A DNA stretch of 64,000 nt from Jatrophihabitans sp035642535 (GCA_035642535.1 DASQSE010000024.1:1-64000); one strand, 5' to 3'; positions 9,305 to 18,174 are shown, numbered from the stretch's first letter. The notes: a model not told the origin generated them from the sequence alone. Made by a program: numbers and translations.

Positions 9305-10750
9305 TCAGTAAGCGCCGTTGGCGCGGACGATCGCCTTGACGGTCTTCGCCAGCAGTGCAAGATCAAGTCCAAGTGACCAGTTCTCGACGTAGTGCAGATC
9401 GAGTCGCACCGACTCGGCCCAGGTGAGGTCGCTACGTCCACAGACCTGCCAGAGCCCGGTGATCCCCGGCTTGACGAGCAGCCGGCGTCGCACGTCATCG
9501 GGGTACTCGGCCACCTCGCGCGGCAGCGGCGGCCGCGGGCCGACCAGCGACATGTCGCCGGCCAGGACGTTGAACAACTGCGGAAGCTCGTCGACCGAAT
9601 ACCTGCGCAGCATTCGCCCGAGCCGGGTGATCCGCGGGTCCTCGGCGATCTTGAACAGCGGCCCGTCCTGCTCGTTCGCCTGCTCGAGCATCGGCAGCAG
9701 CGCCTCCGCGCCGTCGGCCATCGAGCGGAACTTGAGCATCGTGAAGCGTCGGCCACCCAATCCGACGCGCTCCTGGCGGAACAGGACGGGCCCGCGCGAG
9801 GTAAGGCGAACGGCCAGCGCGATGCCCAGCAGGACCGGTGAAAGCACGATGATCGCGAGCGTGGCTGCGACGCGGTCGAAGCCGTTCTTGACCAGCCGCT
9901 TCGGACCGGTGAACCGAGGTATCGAGACCTGCAGCAACGGCGTGCGCGCACTCCCGTCGAGGTGCAGGCGGGCGCGGGCAACCTCGGTCAGCCCGGTGTC
10001 CACGAGCAGCTTCACCCCGGAGCCTTCGAGGTCCCACGCGAGGTGGCGCAAGGCACTCGACGACATCGCTCCCGGCAGGACGACGACCGCGTCCGCACCG
10101 CGGTCGGCCGCGGCTCTGGCGATGACCGGAGCTGCGAAGTTCCGGTAGCCGCCGATGACATGCACGCCCGTGCCCTCGTCGATACGCGCCTGCTCGGTGA
10201 ACGCGTCGACGTTCGGTTCCTCGCCGACCACGATCACGCTCGACGACGCGTAGCCCGCCGGTCGGCGGCGTTTGTGATCGAGTCGGGCAACGGCGCGCGC
10301 CGGCACATCGACGGCGATCAGCACGAGCAGCGCCGCGAGTGCAACACCGGTGTCCGCGGTGCGGCCGAGCGCGTAGCCGCCGAGTGCGATCAGCGCAACG
10401 AGTTGGCAGAACGACGTGAAGACCCCTTGATAGCCGTCCCGCGCCCTTCGACCGACCGACACCGTGTACGCGCGGTTCGTCGCTACCAGCGCCGGCCACA
10501 TGACCGGTAATGCGAGCGCGACCAACAGTCCGTACAACGGCACGGTGGACATGCCGTGCATCGCCAGGACGACCGCTGCGGCCGCAGCAGCGGCGCAGGC
10601 GTCCACGATGATCAACGCATGGCGGTATCGGCGCACCCACGCAGCGCGCGGCGTCCGCTCCGCCCGAAGTCCGTGTCCGACGATCTCCAGGCGCGCGCGA
10701 GACTCCACCCGCGACACGCTGCGAAGAACCGGCGATTCGGAGCTGAGCAT
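9305..10750 (-). CDS. Exopolysaccharide polyprenyl glycosylphosphotransferase
   Basis: 481 residues from ATG at 10750, preceded by CGGGGGACAACA as ribosome binding site; a 36-residue longer reading is possible but lacks support. It transfers a sugar-1-phosphate from a nucleotide sugar to undecaprenyl (or decaprenyl) phosphate, the first step of lipid-linked repeat synthesis. Hydrophobic helices fill about 55-150, a CoA-binding-like (NAD-fold) middle region follows (VIVVGEEPNVDAF), and the C-terminal bacterial sugar transferase domain holds FDRVAATLAIIVLSPVLL, GPVLFRQERVGLGGRRFTMLKFRSM, RRYSVDELPQLFNVLAGDMSLVGPRPPLP and KPGITGLWQVCGRSD. This is the CpsE/WcaJ architecture. It is the promoter-proximal gene of the minus-strand operon. 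Confidence 0.95.
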   Translation of the reverse strand: MLSSESPVLRSVSRVESRARLEIVGHGLRAERTPRAAWVRRYRHALIIVDACAAAAAAAVVLAMHGMSTVPLYGLLVALALPVMWPALVATNRAYTVSVGRRARDGYQGVFTSFCQLVALIALGGYALGRTADTGVALAALLVLIAVDVPARAVARLDHKRRRPAGYASSSVIVVGEEPNVDAFTEQARIDEGTGVHVIGGYRNFAAPVIARAAADRGADAVVVLPGAMSSSALRHLAWDLEGSGVKLLVDTGLTEVARARLHLDGSARTPLLQVSIPRFTGPKRLVKNGFDRVAATLAIIVLSPVLLGIALAVRLTSRGPVLFRQERVGLGGRRFTMLKFRSMADGAEALLPMLEQANEQDGPLFKIAEDPRITRLGRMLRRYSVDELPQLFNVLAGDMSLVGPRPPLPREVAEYPDDVRRRLLVKPGITGLWQVCGRSDLTWAESVRLDLHYVENWSLGLDLALLAKTVKAIVRANGAY

Positions 10751-11072
10751 TGTTGTCCCCCGTTGACGGACGCCCCCCGGCCGGTAGCGTCCAGCGCGCG
10801 CTTCCCCCGCGGCTGAACAGCCACCTCCCCCAACCGAGGCACTGCCCGTCGAGAACAAACGTAGCTCTTACATCGCCCCTCGGAGGCGCGTTCGGTCGGG
10901 CTCGGGACGTATGCCGATGCAGGTCATGACCAAGGTTGGGTGCCGCCTGTGCCAATCGTCTTCAGCAACCGACCGTTCGGTCTCTACCGATCGTCGGGCG
11001 GACGCGCTACCTTCCGTGGAACAAGGTGGACGAAGATCGACAAGTGTGCTGCAGCGGGCAAGATCGACAAGA
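10751..11072. other. Intergenic region upstream of the EPS operon
   Basis: 322 bp between the divided minus-strand esterase gene and the first EPS gene. No convincing coding frame. It should hold the EPS operon promoter (reading left). Two identical copies of AAGATCGACAAG lie at 11033-11044 and 11060-11071, spaced 27 bp start to start, just past the esterase stop; on the minus strand they read CTTGTCGATCTT. They could be a regulator site or chance. I could not fix -35/-10 boxes with confidence. Confidence 0.5.
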
Positions 11073-11816
11073 TCACCGCGTGCCGTTCGTCCCCGCAAGC
11101 AGGTCGGGCAGCGCCGCGCGAACGACCGCCCACGATTCGTGCGTCGGCTCGATGAGCGTGTAGTGATCGCCCGGCACCTCACGCAGCACCGCACGGCCGC
11201 CGGCGTGCGTAGCCGCAGCAACGTAACGCTCGCTCTGGTTGATCGGGACCGTGTCGTCGGCAGCGGCGTGGACGCACAGCACCGGGACGGGCAGCGGCGC
11301 GGCGCGGATCGGGTCCGCCGCCGCGTAGCGGTCGGGCTTCTCGTCCGGCGACCCGTCGAGGAAGTCGATCGTCGCGCCGTCGCCGAGCCGGTCGCGCACC
11401 GCGCCGTCGAGGTCGAGGACACCGGCCTGTGCGACCGCGCCGACGACCGGAATGCGTCCCCGGCGAGCGGCTGCCAAGACCGCGAGATGACCACCGGCCG
11501 AATGCCCGACCGTGACGGTGCGCGACGCATCGACGTCGAGTTCGGCGAGGTGATCAATGGCGGCGGCGATGTCGTCGAAGGTCGCGGGCCAGCCGCCACC
11601 GTTGCCGACTCGGCGGTATTCGACGTTCCAACAGGCGAAGCCGTGCGCGACGAGGTCGGCGGCCAGTGCACGAGCGAGGTCCAGTGTGTAGCGCGCCCGC
11701 CAGAACCCGCCGTGGATGATCACGATCGTCCCGGCATGTGCAGCGCGAGCCGGGAGGGACAACTCGCCGAACTGCGACGGGTCGGGCCCGTAGGCGATGC
11801 GCCGTGCTTCAGACAC
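11073..11816 (-). CDS. Alpha/beta-hydrolase, kynurenine formamidase/esterase-like
   Basis: 247 residues from GTG at 11816 (VSEARRIAYGPDPSQFGEL). The oxyanion-hole motif IIHGGFW, the nucleophile elbow GHSAGGH (catalytic Ser) and the late VPGDHY (catalytic His) with VHAAADDTVP (Asp) give a complete triad; HGGFW is typical of BAH/kynurenine-formamidase-like esterases. No signal peptide, so cytoplasmic. Its start overlaps the end of the upstream lipoprotein gene by 8 bp, so the two are probably co-transcribed. Substrate unknown; kynurenine formamidase is only one option as no tryptophan-degradation neighbour is present. Confidence 0.85.
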   Translation of the reverse strand: MSEARRIAYGPDPSQFGELSLPARAAHAGTIVIIHGGFWRARYTLDLARALAADLVAHGFACWNVEYRRVGNGGGWPATFDDIAAAIDHLAELDVDASRTVTVGHSAGGHLAVLAAARRGRIPVVGAVAQAGVLDLDGAVRDRLGDGATIDFLDGSPDEKPDRYAAADPIRAAPLPVPVLCVHAAADDTVPINQSERYVAAATHAGGRAVLREVPGDHYTLIEPTHESWAVVRAALPDLLAGTNGTR

Positions 11817-12420
11817 GGCGCAGCACGCGCTTCGTGACAGCCGCGGTGCTGAACGTGCCGGTCGTGTCGACGGTTCGCACAACCACCTCGGTGCGGCCCA
11901 CGCTCGTGGCGCATGCCCAGTCGTTGCCGTCGTCCCTCGGATAGAAGTCCGTCTGGAAGCACACGCCGACGTGCCGACCGAAGTTGACCCGTGCGGCGTT
12001 CTTGCCCTTGCGCGACAGCAGGATGAACGCATCGCGTGCCATTCGCGCCGTGGACAGGTGCCGAGTGACGATCTCGACGACCGGCTGGTGCGGGCCGGGG
12101 AGGTGTTCCGAGACGTGCAGCGGCGAGTTCTGCAATGCGTAGATCCGGCAGCCGACGGTCTGCCCGCGAGTCCGGAGGACCGTGAGGCGCCCGAGTCGCA
12201 TGCCCATCGTGCTGCGCACGAACGTCGTCACCGCGAACGGGCAGCTGTGCGCCCGGACCTCGTGCAGACGGGGCTCGGGCGGGATCCCGGTGCCGCCCGG
12301 AGAGCCGGATGCGCTTGAGCCGGACGGTGCGAGTGTCGTCTGTGCCGGGTCGGGCCCGGAGGACGTGCAGGCGGCGAGCAGCGTCATGGCCGTCGCGACA
12401 GCCAGAATCCGGACACTCAC
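11809..12420 (-). CDS. Secreted lipoprotein, DUF2020-like
   Basis: 203 residues from GTG at 12420 (VSVRILAVATAMTLLAACTSSG), chosen because the lipoprotein signal begins here; the lipobox is LAAC with Cys18. A Ser/Gly/Pro linker follows, then a compact domain with SCPFAVTTF, VGCRIYAL, PVVEIVTRHLSTARMARDAF and GRTEVVVRTVDTT. The order Cys-Pro-Phe, Cys, VxIVxRxxxTxxxAxDA and a final TEVVVR strand resembles actinobacterial DUF2020 proteins; this is from memory of the family, not a search. Only 19 bp separate its start from the divergent era start, so the two promoters must overlap the other gene's coding region or leader. Function unknown. Confidence 0.75.
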   Translation of the reverse strand: MSVRILAVATAMTLLAACTSSGPDPAQTTLAPSGSSASGSPGGTGIPPEPRLHEVRAHSCPFAVTTFVRSTMGMRLGRLTVLRTRGQTVGCRIYALQNSPLHVSEHLPGPHQPVVEIVTRHLSTARMARDAFILLSRKGKNAARVNFGRHVGVCFQTDFYPRDDGNDWACATSVGRTEVVVRTVDTTGTFSTAAVTKRVLRRV

Positions 12421-12439
12421 GGGTGCGAGGATAGGACGC

Positions 12440-13321
12440 GTGAGCTTTAGGTCCGGCTTCTGCTGCTTCGTGGGCCGGCCGAACGCCGGCAAGTCGACGC
12501 TCACCAATGCTCTCGTCGGCACGAAGATCGTCATCACCAGCGACAAGCCGCAGACCACCCGGCACGCGGTGCGCGGCATAGTGACCCGCGACGACGCGCA
12601 GCTCGTCATCGTCGACACGCCCGGCTTCCATCGGCCGCGGACGCTGCTGGGCGAGCGGCTCAACGACGTCGTCCGAACCACGATCGCCGACGTCGATGTG
12701 GTCGGCTTCTGCGTGCCGGCCGATCAGCGGATCGGACCCGGCGACCGCTTCATCGCCGGCGAGCTGGCCGGCATTAACGCTCCCGTCGTCGCCGTCGTCA
12801 CCAAGACCGACATGGTCGCCAAGCAGCGAGTGGCCGAGCAGCTGCTCGCCGTGGCGAAGCTCGGCGAATTCGCTGACATCGTGCCCGTCTCGGCGGTGGC
12901 GAACGCGCAGGTCGACATCCTGGCCGACGTGTTGGTCGGGCACCTGCCCGAAGGGCCACTGCTCTATCCCGACGACGTCACCACCGACGCCGACCTCGAG
13001 ACGCGGATCGCCGAGCTCGTGCGCGAGGCCGCGCTCGACGGCGTGCGCGACGAGCTGCCGCACTCGATCGCGGTGACGGTGGACGAGATCCGGCGCCGCG
13101 AGTCCGGACTGCAAGAGGTGTTCGCCACCGTGCACCTCGAGCGGGACAGCCAGAAGGGCATCGTCATCGGGCCGCGCGGTGCCCGCCTCAAGCGCATCGG
13201 TACGACGGCGCGGGCCGGCATCGAGGAACTGCTCGGCGAGCGGATCCACCTCGCGCTGCACGTCGCAGTGGAGCGCGAGTGGCAGCGCGACGCGAAGAAG
13301 CTCGACAGGCTGGGCTTCTGA
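12440..13321 (+). CDS. era: GTPase Era, 16S rRNA-binding ribosome assembly factor
   Basis: 293 residues from GTG at 12440, which follows GAGGATAGGAC; the reading frame is open far upstream but the Era N terminus starts here. P-loop GRPNAGKS at 12-19, switch region with QTTRH (38-42), G3 DTPG at 59-62, G4 TKTD at 121-124, and a C-terminal KH domain with IVIGPRGARLKRIG (around 240-252). Length matches the family (about 300). Era binds the 3' end of 16S rRNA during 30S maturation. It is followed 3 nt later by an MFS gene and then recO, the usual era-recO neighbourhood with one extra gene inserted. Confidence 0.97.
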   Translation: MSFRSGFCCFVGRPNAGKSTLTNALVGTKIVITSDKPQTTRHAVRGIVTRDDAQLVIVDTPGFHRPRTLLGERLNDVVRTTIADVDVVGFCVPADQRIGPGDRFIAGELAGINAPVVAVVTKTDMVAKQRVAEQLLAVAKLGEFADIVPVSAVANAQVDILADVLVGHLPEGPLLYPDDVTTDADLETRIAELVREAALDGVRDELPHSIAVTVDEIRRRESGLQEVFATVHLERDSQKGIVIGPRGARLKRIGTTARAGIEELLGERIHLALHVAVEREWQRDAKKLDRLGF

Positions 13322-13324
13322 ACA

Positions 13325-14530
13325 ATGCTCGCCAATTACCGCGCGGTGTTCCGCACGCCGGGCACGGCCGCGTTCTGCGCCGCCGGGCTCGTCATGCGGC
13401 TGCCCATCTCGATGTACCCGCTCGCGATCGTGCTGATCGTCTCGGCGCGCACCGGGCACTACGGCTTCGCCGGCGTGCTCTCCGGGTGCTATGTGCTCGG
13501 CGGGGTGGGCAATCCGGTGCTCGCCCGGCTCGTCGACCGGTACGGCCAGCGGCCGATCGTGTTGCCGTCCACCGGCGTGCACCTGGCCGCCGACGCCACG
13601 CTGATCGTGCTGTTCGAGACGCACGCCGCGCAGTGGACGCTGATCGTACCTGCGCTCGTCCTCGGCTTCTCCTATGTCTCCGTCGTCTCCATCATCCGGG
13701 CGCGCTGGTCGTACATGCTCTCCGGGCGACCGGAGCTGACGACGGCGTTCTCGCTCGAATCGGTGCTGGACGAGGTGGTGTTCATCGTCGGGCCGCTGGT
13801 GGCGACCGTCATCGCGACGCAGGTCAACGGGGTGCTCGTACTGGTCCTGTGTGGCGGCCTGGTCGGGCTCGGCGCAGTCTGGCTGGCCGCGCAGACGGCC
13901 ACCGAGCCGCCGGTGCACCCGCGCGACGCGTCAGGCCAGCGCTCCGCGCTGCGGGTGCGCGGCATGCTGCTGATGACGGCGGTGGCCGTGGCGATGGGCG
14001 GCATCTTCGCCGGCGCCGAGGTGTCGATGGTGGCCTTCTGCGGCCAGCACGGCTCGCGCGGGGCGAGCGGAGCCGTCCTCGCCTGCTTCGCCTTCGGCAG
14101 CGGCACGGCGGGTTTCCTCTACGGGACGCGGCACTGGCACACCGACGTCCTCACCCGCTTCCGCGTGCACGCGATCGTGTTCGGGTTGCTGACGCTGGTG
14201 TTCTTCGCGGCGCAGAGTGTGCCGGTGCTTGCGCTGCTGGCGTTCGTCGTCGGCTCCGGGATCGCCCCGACGATCATCACCGCGTTCGGGCTGATCGAAC
14301 GCACCGTCCCGGCCAGTTCGCTGACCGAGGGCATGGCGTGGCTGACCACCGGCCTCAATCTCGGCTACGGCGCGGCCGCCGCCTCCGTCGGGCGGCTGGC
14401 CGACGCACACGGCGCGCGTGCCTCGTTCGCCGTCGCGGTCGGGGCTGGGTTGTTGATGGGGGCATTGGCACTCGTGCTGCACCAGCGGCTGCGCCGCCCC
14501 GCGTCGGAGCCGCTCGCAGTCGGCATCTAG
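13325..14530 (+). CDS. Major facilitator superfamily transporter
   Basis: 401 residues with about 12 hydrophobic helices. The loop between helices 2 and 3 reads GNPVLARLVDRYGQRPIV, the MFS signature variant (G-x-x-x-D-R-x-G-x-R). Other helices include LIVPALVLGFSYVSVVSIIRARWSYML and EMAWLTTGLNLGYGAAAASVGRLADAHGAR. The start is ATG, 3 nt after era, and the stop is 15 nt before recO, so all three may share a transcript. Substrate cannot be told; efflux-type MFS proteins of this size are common in actinobacteria. Confidence 0.85.
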   Translation: MLANYRAVFRTPGTAAFCAAGLVMRLPISMYPLAIVLIVSARTGHYGFAGVLSGCYVLGGVGNPVLARLVDRYGQRPIVLPSTGVHLAADATLIVLFETHAAQWTLIVPALVLGFSYVSVVSIIRARWSYMLSGRPELTTAFSLESVLDEVVFIVGPLVATVIATQVNGVLVLVLCGGLVGLGAVWLAAQTATEPPVHPRDASGQRSALRVRGMLLMTAVAVAMGGIFAGAEVSMVAFCGQHGSRGASGAVLACFAFGSGTAGFLYGTRHWHTDVLTRFRVHAIVFGLLTLVFFAAQSVPVLALLAFVVGSGIAPTIITAFGLIERTVPASSLTEGMAWLTTGLNLGYGAAAASVGRLADAHGARASFAVAVGAGLLMGALALVLHQRLRRPASEPLAVGI

Positions 14531-14545
14531 TGCGACGATGCGTAG

Positions 14546-15307
14546 GTGCCGCTGTACCGCGACGACGCGGTCGTCCTCCGGGTTCACAAGCTCGGCGAGG
14601 CCGACCGGATCGTCACCCTGCTGACCCGCAGGCACGGGCGGGTCCGGGCGGTCGGCAAGGGCGTGCGCCGGACCACGTCGCGCTTCGGCGCCCGCCTCGA
14701 ACCGGGCTCGCACATCGACGTCCAGGTGTATTCCCGGCTGCCCGAGGGGCAGGCGGCGCCGGGCGGGCGGCGCGGGCTCGACGTGGTGCAGCAGACCGAG
14801 TCGCTCGACCCCTTCGGGGCACGGCTCGCCGGTGATTACGCACGCTGGACCGCTGCGTCGGCGATCTGCGAGACGGCGGAGCGACTCACCGAGGAGGGCG
14901 AGCCGGCGCTGCGCCTCTACCTGCTCGTGGTCGGCGCGCTGCGGGCGTTGGTGGCTCGCGAGCACGACGCCGGGCTGATCCTGGACGCCTTCCTCATTCG
15001 AGCGATGTCGAACGCCGGGTGGGAGCCGGCGCTGCGCGAATGCGCGAAGTGCTCACGCCCCGGCCCGCATGCCGCGTTCAACGTGGCGGCGGGCGGCGCG
15101 GTGTGCGAGGGCTGCCGGCCCGCGGGTTCGGCGTGGCCGCAGCCGGCGGTCATCGACCTGATGGCTGCGCTGCTCGGCGGCGACTGGACGGTGGCCGACG
15201 CCAGCCAGCCGGCGGTGCGGCGGGAGAGCAGCGGCCTCATCGCCGCCCACCTGCAATGGCACCTGGAGCGCGGCTTGCGCTCGCTGCCGCTGGTCGACCG
15301 CGCGTGA
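14546..15307 (+). CDS. recO: DNA repair protein RecO
   Basis: 253 residues from GTG at 14546. The OB-fold N terminus PLYRDDAVVLRVHKLGEADRIVTLLTRRHGRVRAVGKGVRR is diagnostic. A four-cysteine zinc site lies at C166, C169, C187 and C190 (CAKCSRPG ... CEGC). RecO works with RecR to load RecA on SSB-coated gaps in the RecF pathway. Length is normal. It converges on a methyltransferase gene whose stop lies 1 bp beyond its own. Confidence 0.96.
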   Translation: MPLYRDDAVVLRVHKLGEADRIVTLLTRRHGRVRAVGKGVRRTTSRFGARLEPGSHIDVQVYSRLPEGQAAPGGRRGLDVVQQTESLDPFGARLAGDYARWTAASAICETAERLTEEGEPALRLYLLVVGALRALVAREHDAGLILDAFLIRAMSNAGWEPALRECAKCSRPGPHAAFNVAAGGAVCEGCRPAGSAWPQPAVIDLMAALLGGDWTVADASQPAVRRESSGLIAAHLQWHLERGLRSLPLVDRA

Positions 15308-15308
15308 G

Positions 15309-16127
15309 TTACGGACGGGTGATCAGCCCGATCACGTAGGCGCTGCGCCGGCGTAGCGAGCCGTCGGAGGAAAGGTCGGCGTGCCGCAGCGCCAACTCGA
15401 CGAACTCGTCGCGGAATTGCGCGAACGCGTCGTCGTCGAGGACGCTGCGGATGTAGGTGACCATCGGAACGTTGTCCTCGGTGTCCCGCCACCAGGCGTC
15501 GATCGAGGCATAGCGCTCCCCGACATCGACGTGTTCGCTCACGGTTACCGCGCAGCCGGCGAACCAACTCCGCACCGTCTCGACGTCGGTCCAGGCGAAC
15601 GCGTCGACCGGATCGGGTGCCATGTCCGGCAGGAAGCGGGCGACGAGCGGCCGCGTCTCACCGTTGAACGAGTTGCTTGCGTGCATCGTGTACCCGATCA
15701 GCCCGCCGGGCCGCGTCACACGCATCGCCTCCCGAGCTGCGACCTCGGGCCGCGGCGCGAAGACCATACCGAAGCTGGACAGCAGCTGGGTGAAGCTGTG
15801 ATCCGGGAACGGCAACTGCTCGGCGTCGGCCTCGGCCCAGGTGATGTCGAAGCCGGCCGCCGCGCTGCGTTCGCGGCCGAGCTGAACCTGCCGCGGGGTG
15901 AGGTCGGTCGCGGTGACCCGGGCGCCGCGCCGCGCCGCCACCACGGCGACGTTCCCGGTACCCGCCCCGACGTCGAGCACGACGTCGGCGGGCGACGGTG
16001 CGGCGGCCTCGACCAGCGAGATCGCGATCGGCTCCTGCCGCCGGGCCAGGAACGTCGGGTCCCCGGTGCTGTACACGGCGATCTGGCGTCGTTTGAAACC
16101 CTCCGCCGCCTCCGCGTCGATCCCCAT
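15309..16127 (-). CDS. Class I SAM-dependent methyltransferase
   Basis: 272 residues. Motif I VVLDVGAGTGNVAVVAARRG (SAM binding), motif II acidic end VTATDLT, ADAEQLPFPDHSF and the post-motif LRVTRPGG-like MRVTRPGGLIGYTM are all present; this is the UbiE/MenG-like Methyltransf_11 group. The C-terminal half (WFAGCAVTVSEHVDVGERY) is unlike ubiquinone/menaquinone enzymes, so the substrate is unknown. Convergent with recO and divergent from uppS with about 74 bp between starts. Confidence 0.87.
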   Translation of the reverse strand: MGIDAEAAEGFKRRQIAVYSTGDPTFLARRQEPIAISLVEAAAPSPADVVLDVGAGTGNVAVVAARRGARVTATDLTPRQVQLGRERSAAAGFDITWAEADAEQLPFPDHSFTQLLSSFGMVFAPRPEVAAREAMRVTRPGGLIGYTMHASNSFNGETRPLVARFLPDMAPDPVDAFAWTDVETVRSWFAGCAVTVSEHVDVGERYASIDAWWRDTEDNVPMVTYIRSVLDDDAFAQFRDEFVELALRHADLSSDGSLRRRSAYVIGLITRP

Positions 16128-16201
16128 CCGCAGAGGTTACGGTGCGGCGCCGACTCGTTCGATCAACGTGCGGTTCAGTGTTCATTGGCTAACGTGTCCG
16201 G

Positions 16202-17005
16202 ATGACCACGCCCCGAACGGCCGGTGAACGGTGGCCCGATCCGCCACCGCACCCATCCGGGGCGCGCCCGCCGGAAATCCCCGCCGAATTGGTGCCCCGG
16301 CACGTCGCGATCGTGATGGACGGGAACGGGCGCTGGGCGCACGCCCGAGGGCTGCCGCGGATCGAGGGGCACCGCGCCGGCGAGGCCAGCCTGATGGACG
16401 TGCTGCACGGCGCGATCGAGCTCGGCATCTCCACGATCTCCGCGTACGCGTTCTCGACGGAGAACTGGCGCCGTTCGGCCGAGGAAGTCCGCTTCCTCAT
16501 GGGTTTCAACAAGGACGTCATCCGCCGCCGCCGCGACGAGCTGGCCGCGATCGGCGTGCGCATCCGCTGGGCGGGTCGCAAGCCGCGGCTGTGGCGCAGC
16601 GTGATCAGTCAGCTCGAGGACGCCGAGGAGTACACGCGCGGCAACGACCGGCTCACCTTGCAGTTCTGCGTCAACTACGGCGGACGCGCCGAGCTCGTCG
16701 AGGCCACCCGGGCGATCGCCCGCGAGGTCGCGGCCGGGCGACTCAACCCGGCTAAGATCGATGAGCGGACCGTCGAGGCCCACTTGGACGAGCCGGGGCT
16801 GCCGGAGGTCGACCTGTTCATCCGCACCTCCGGCGAGCAGCGGATGTCGAACTTCTTGATCTGGCAGGCGGCCTACGCGGAACTTGCGTTCGTCGACACG
16901 CCGTGGCCGGATTTCGACCGTCGCCATCTCTGGCAGGCCTGCCTGGAGTACGCGAAGCGGGATCGGCGGTTCGGAAAAGCCGGGCCGGTGGACGTCCCGT
17001 CATGA
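16202..17005 (+). CDS. uppS: Isoprenyl diphosphate synthase (cis-prenyltransferase)
   Basis: 267 residues. The catalytic segment HVAIVMDGNGRWAHARGLPRIEGH has Asp40; SAYAFSTENWRRS and the C-terminal DLFIRTSGEQRMSNFLIWQAAYAELAF complete the cis-prenyltransferase signature. The product is a long-chain (undeca- or decaprenyl) diphosphate, precursor of the lipid carrier for peptidoglycan and for the polysaccharide made by the left-hand operon. Its stop overlaps the ATG of the next gene by 4 bp. The era/recO/uppS order is conserved in actinobacteria. Confidence 0.96.
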   Translation: MTTPRTAGERWPDPPPHPSGARPPEIPAELVPRHVAIVMDGNGRWAHARGLPRIEGHRAGEASLMDVLHGAIELGISTISAYAFSTENWRRSAEEVRFLMGFNKDVIRRRRDELAAIGVRIRWAGRKPRLWRSVISQLEDAEEYTRGNDRLTLQFCVNYGGRAELVEATRAIAREVAAGRLNPAKIDERTVEAHLDEPGLPEVDLFIRTSGEQRMSNFLIWQAAYAELAFVDTPWPDFDRRHLWQACLEYAKRDRRFGKAGPVDVPS

Positions 17006-18174
17006 CCGACGCTGCCCGGGACGCGCCCCGCGCGTGGCGCGAGCGCACCGACTGGGTGCCGCTCGACCGGCCGCTCGGGCAGCTCCTGCGCGGCGTGCGC
17101 TGGGCCGCGTTGCTCGTCTACTTCGTCGTCCTGGTCGTCAACTGGCACGCGCACGGCGTGCCCTTCGACCGCACCGGCCTGCTGCTGTGGATCGGCATCG
17201 GCTTGGGTTGTGCCTGCATCGGGCGGCACCCGATGTGGTTGCTGTGGGTCGTCGCAGACTTCCTGCCGCTGGCAGCGGTCCTGATCGCGTACGACCGGCT
17301 GCGCGGTTGGTCGTACACGGTCGGGATGCCCACCTGGTGGCACCCGCAGATCAACGTCGACCGATGGCTGTTCCTGGGCCACGAGCCGACGGTGGTGCTG
17401 CAGGAGTACCTGAAGCATCAGCACGCCCAGTGGTGGGACATTGCCGTCTGCATCTGCTACTTCTCGTTCTTCTTCCTGCCTTACCTGGTCGCGGCGATCA
17501 TGTGGCTGCGCAGCCGCGCAGACTTCTACCGCTGGTCGCTGCGCTTCGTCGCCCTGTCGTTCGTGGGCTTCGGGCTCTTCCTGCTGATCCCGTCGGCGCC
17601 CCCGTGGGCGGCAGCTCGGTGCACCGCAGCAGAGGTCGCCGACCACCCGAACAACCCGGTCTGCATGTACATCGACCGGAAGGTTCCCGGCAACGTGCTC
17701 GGGAACTTCCACGGCCACGTGTCGGGTGCAGATCAATGGGTCCAGTTGATCACGACCCGCGCGTTCAGCAAGCTGCACCTCGGCGTCGCCGACAAACTGG
17801 TCGAGCACGGGCGCGGCTGGGGGGATGCGGTTGCGGCCGTCCCGTCCCTGCATGTCGGCGGCACCGTGCTGTTCGTGCTGTTCATGTGGAACCGGCTCAA
17901 CAAGTGGTGGCGGCCGCTGCTCGTCGCGTACCCGATCCTGATGCAGTTCAGCCTGACCTACGGCGCCGACCACTACGTCGCGGACGGGATCGCGGGCGCG
18001 CTGTGCGCCTGGCTGATCCACGTGCTGGCCAACCGGATCGAGCGCCGGCAAAGGGCACGCCCGGCGCCGGATACCCTTGAAAGCCCATCGGAATCGACGC
18101 TGGAGAACGAGTGCCATCCGACCGCCATGCCACCTCACGCGCTGCCGCGCGGAATGACGCAGTCGTCAACCTGA
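17002..18174 (+). CDS. PAP2-family membrane phosphatase/phosphotransferase
   Basis: 390 residues from ATG at 17002 (ATGA overlap with uppS). About six membrane helices. The active-site pieces are AAVPSLHVGGTVLFVLF (PSLH with catalytic His) and YGADHYVADGIAGALCAW (second His motif HYxxD), as in inositolphosphotransferases of the AUR1/Ipt1 type and in lipid phosphatases. The cytoplasmic N terminus ends near residue 30. Coupling to uppS suggests work on a prenyl or phospholipid phosphate, which is inference. Its last 64 nt overlap the glyS start in another frame, an unusually long overlap, and its extreme C terminus (ECHPTAMPPHALPRGMTQSST) looks non-conserved. Confidence 0.85.
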   Translation: MTDAARDAPRAWRERTDWVPLDRPLGQLLRGVRWAALLVYFVVLVVNWHAHGVPFDRTGLLLWIGIGLGCACIGRHPMWLLWVVADFLPLAAVLIAYDRLRGWSYTVGMPTWWHPQINVDRWLFLGHEPTVVLQEYLKHQHAQWWDIAVCICYFSFFFLPYLVAAIMWLRSRADFYRWSLRFVALSFVGFGLFLLIPSAPPWAAARCTAAEVADHPNNPVCMYIDRKVPGNVLGNFHGHVSGADQWVQLITTRAFSKLHLGVADKLVEHGRGWGDAVAAVPSLHVGGTVLFVLFMWNRLNKWWRPLLVAYPILMQFSLTYGADHYVADGIAGALCAWLIHVLANRIERRQRARPAPDTLESPSESTLENECHPTAMPPHALPRGMTQSST

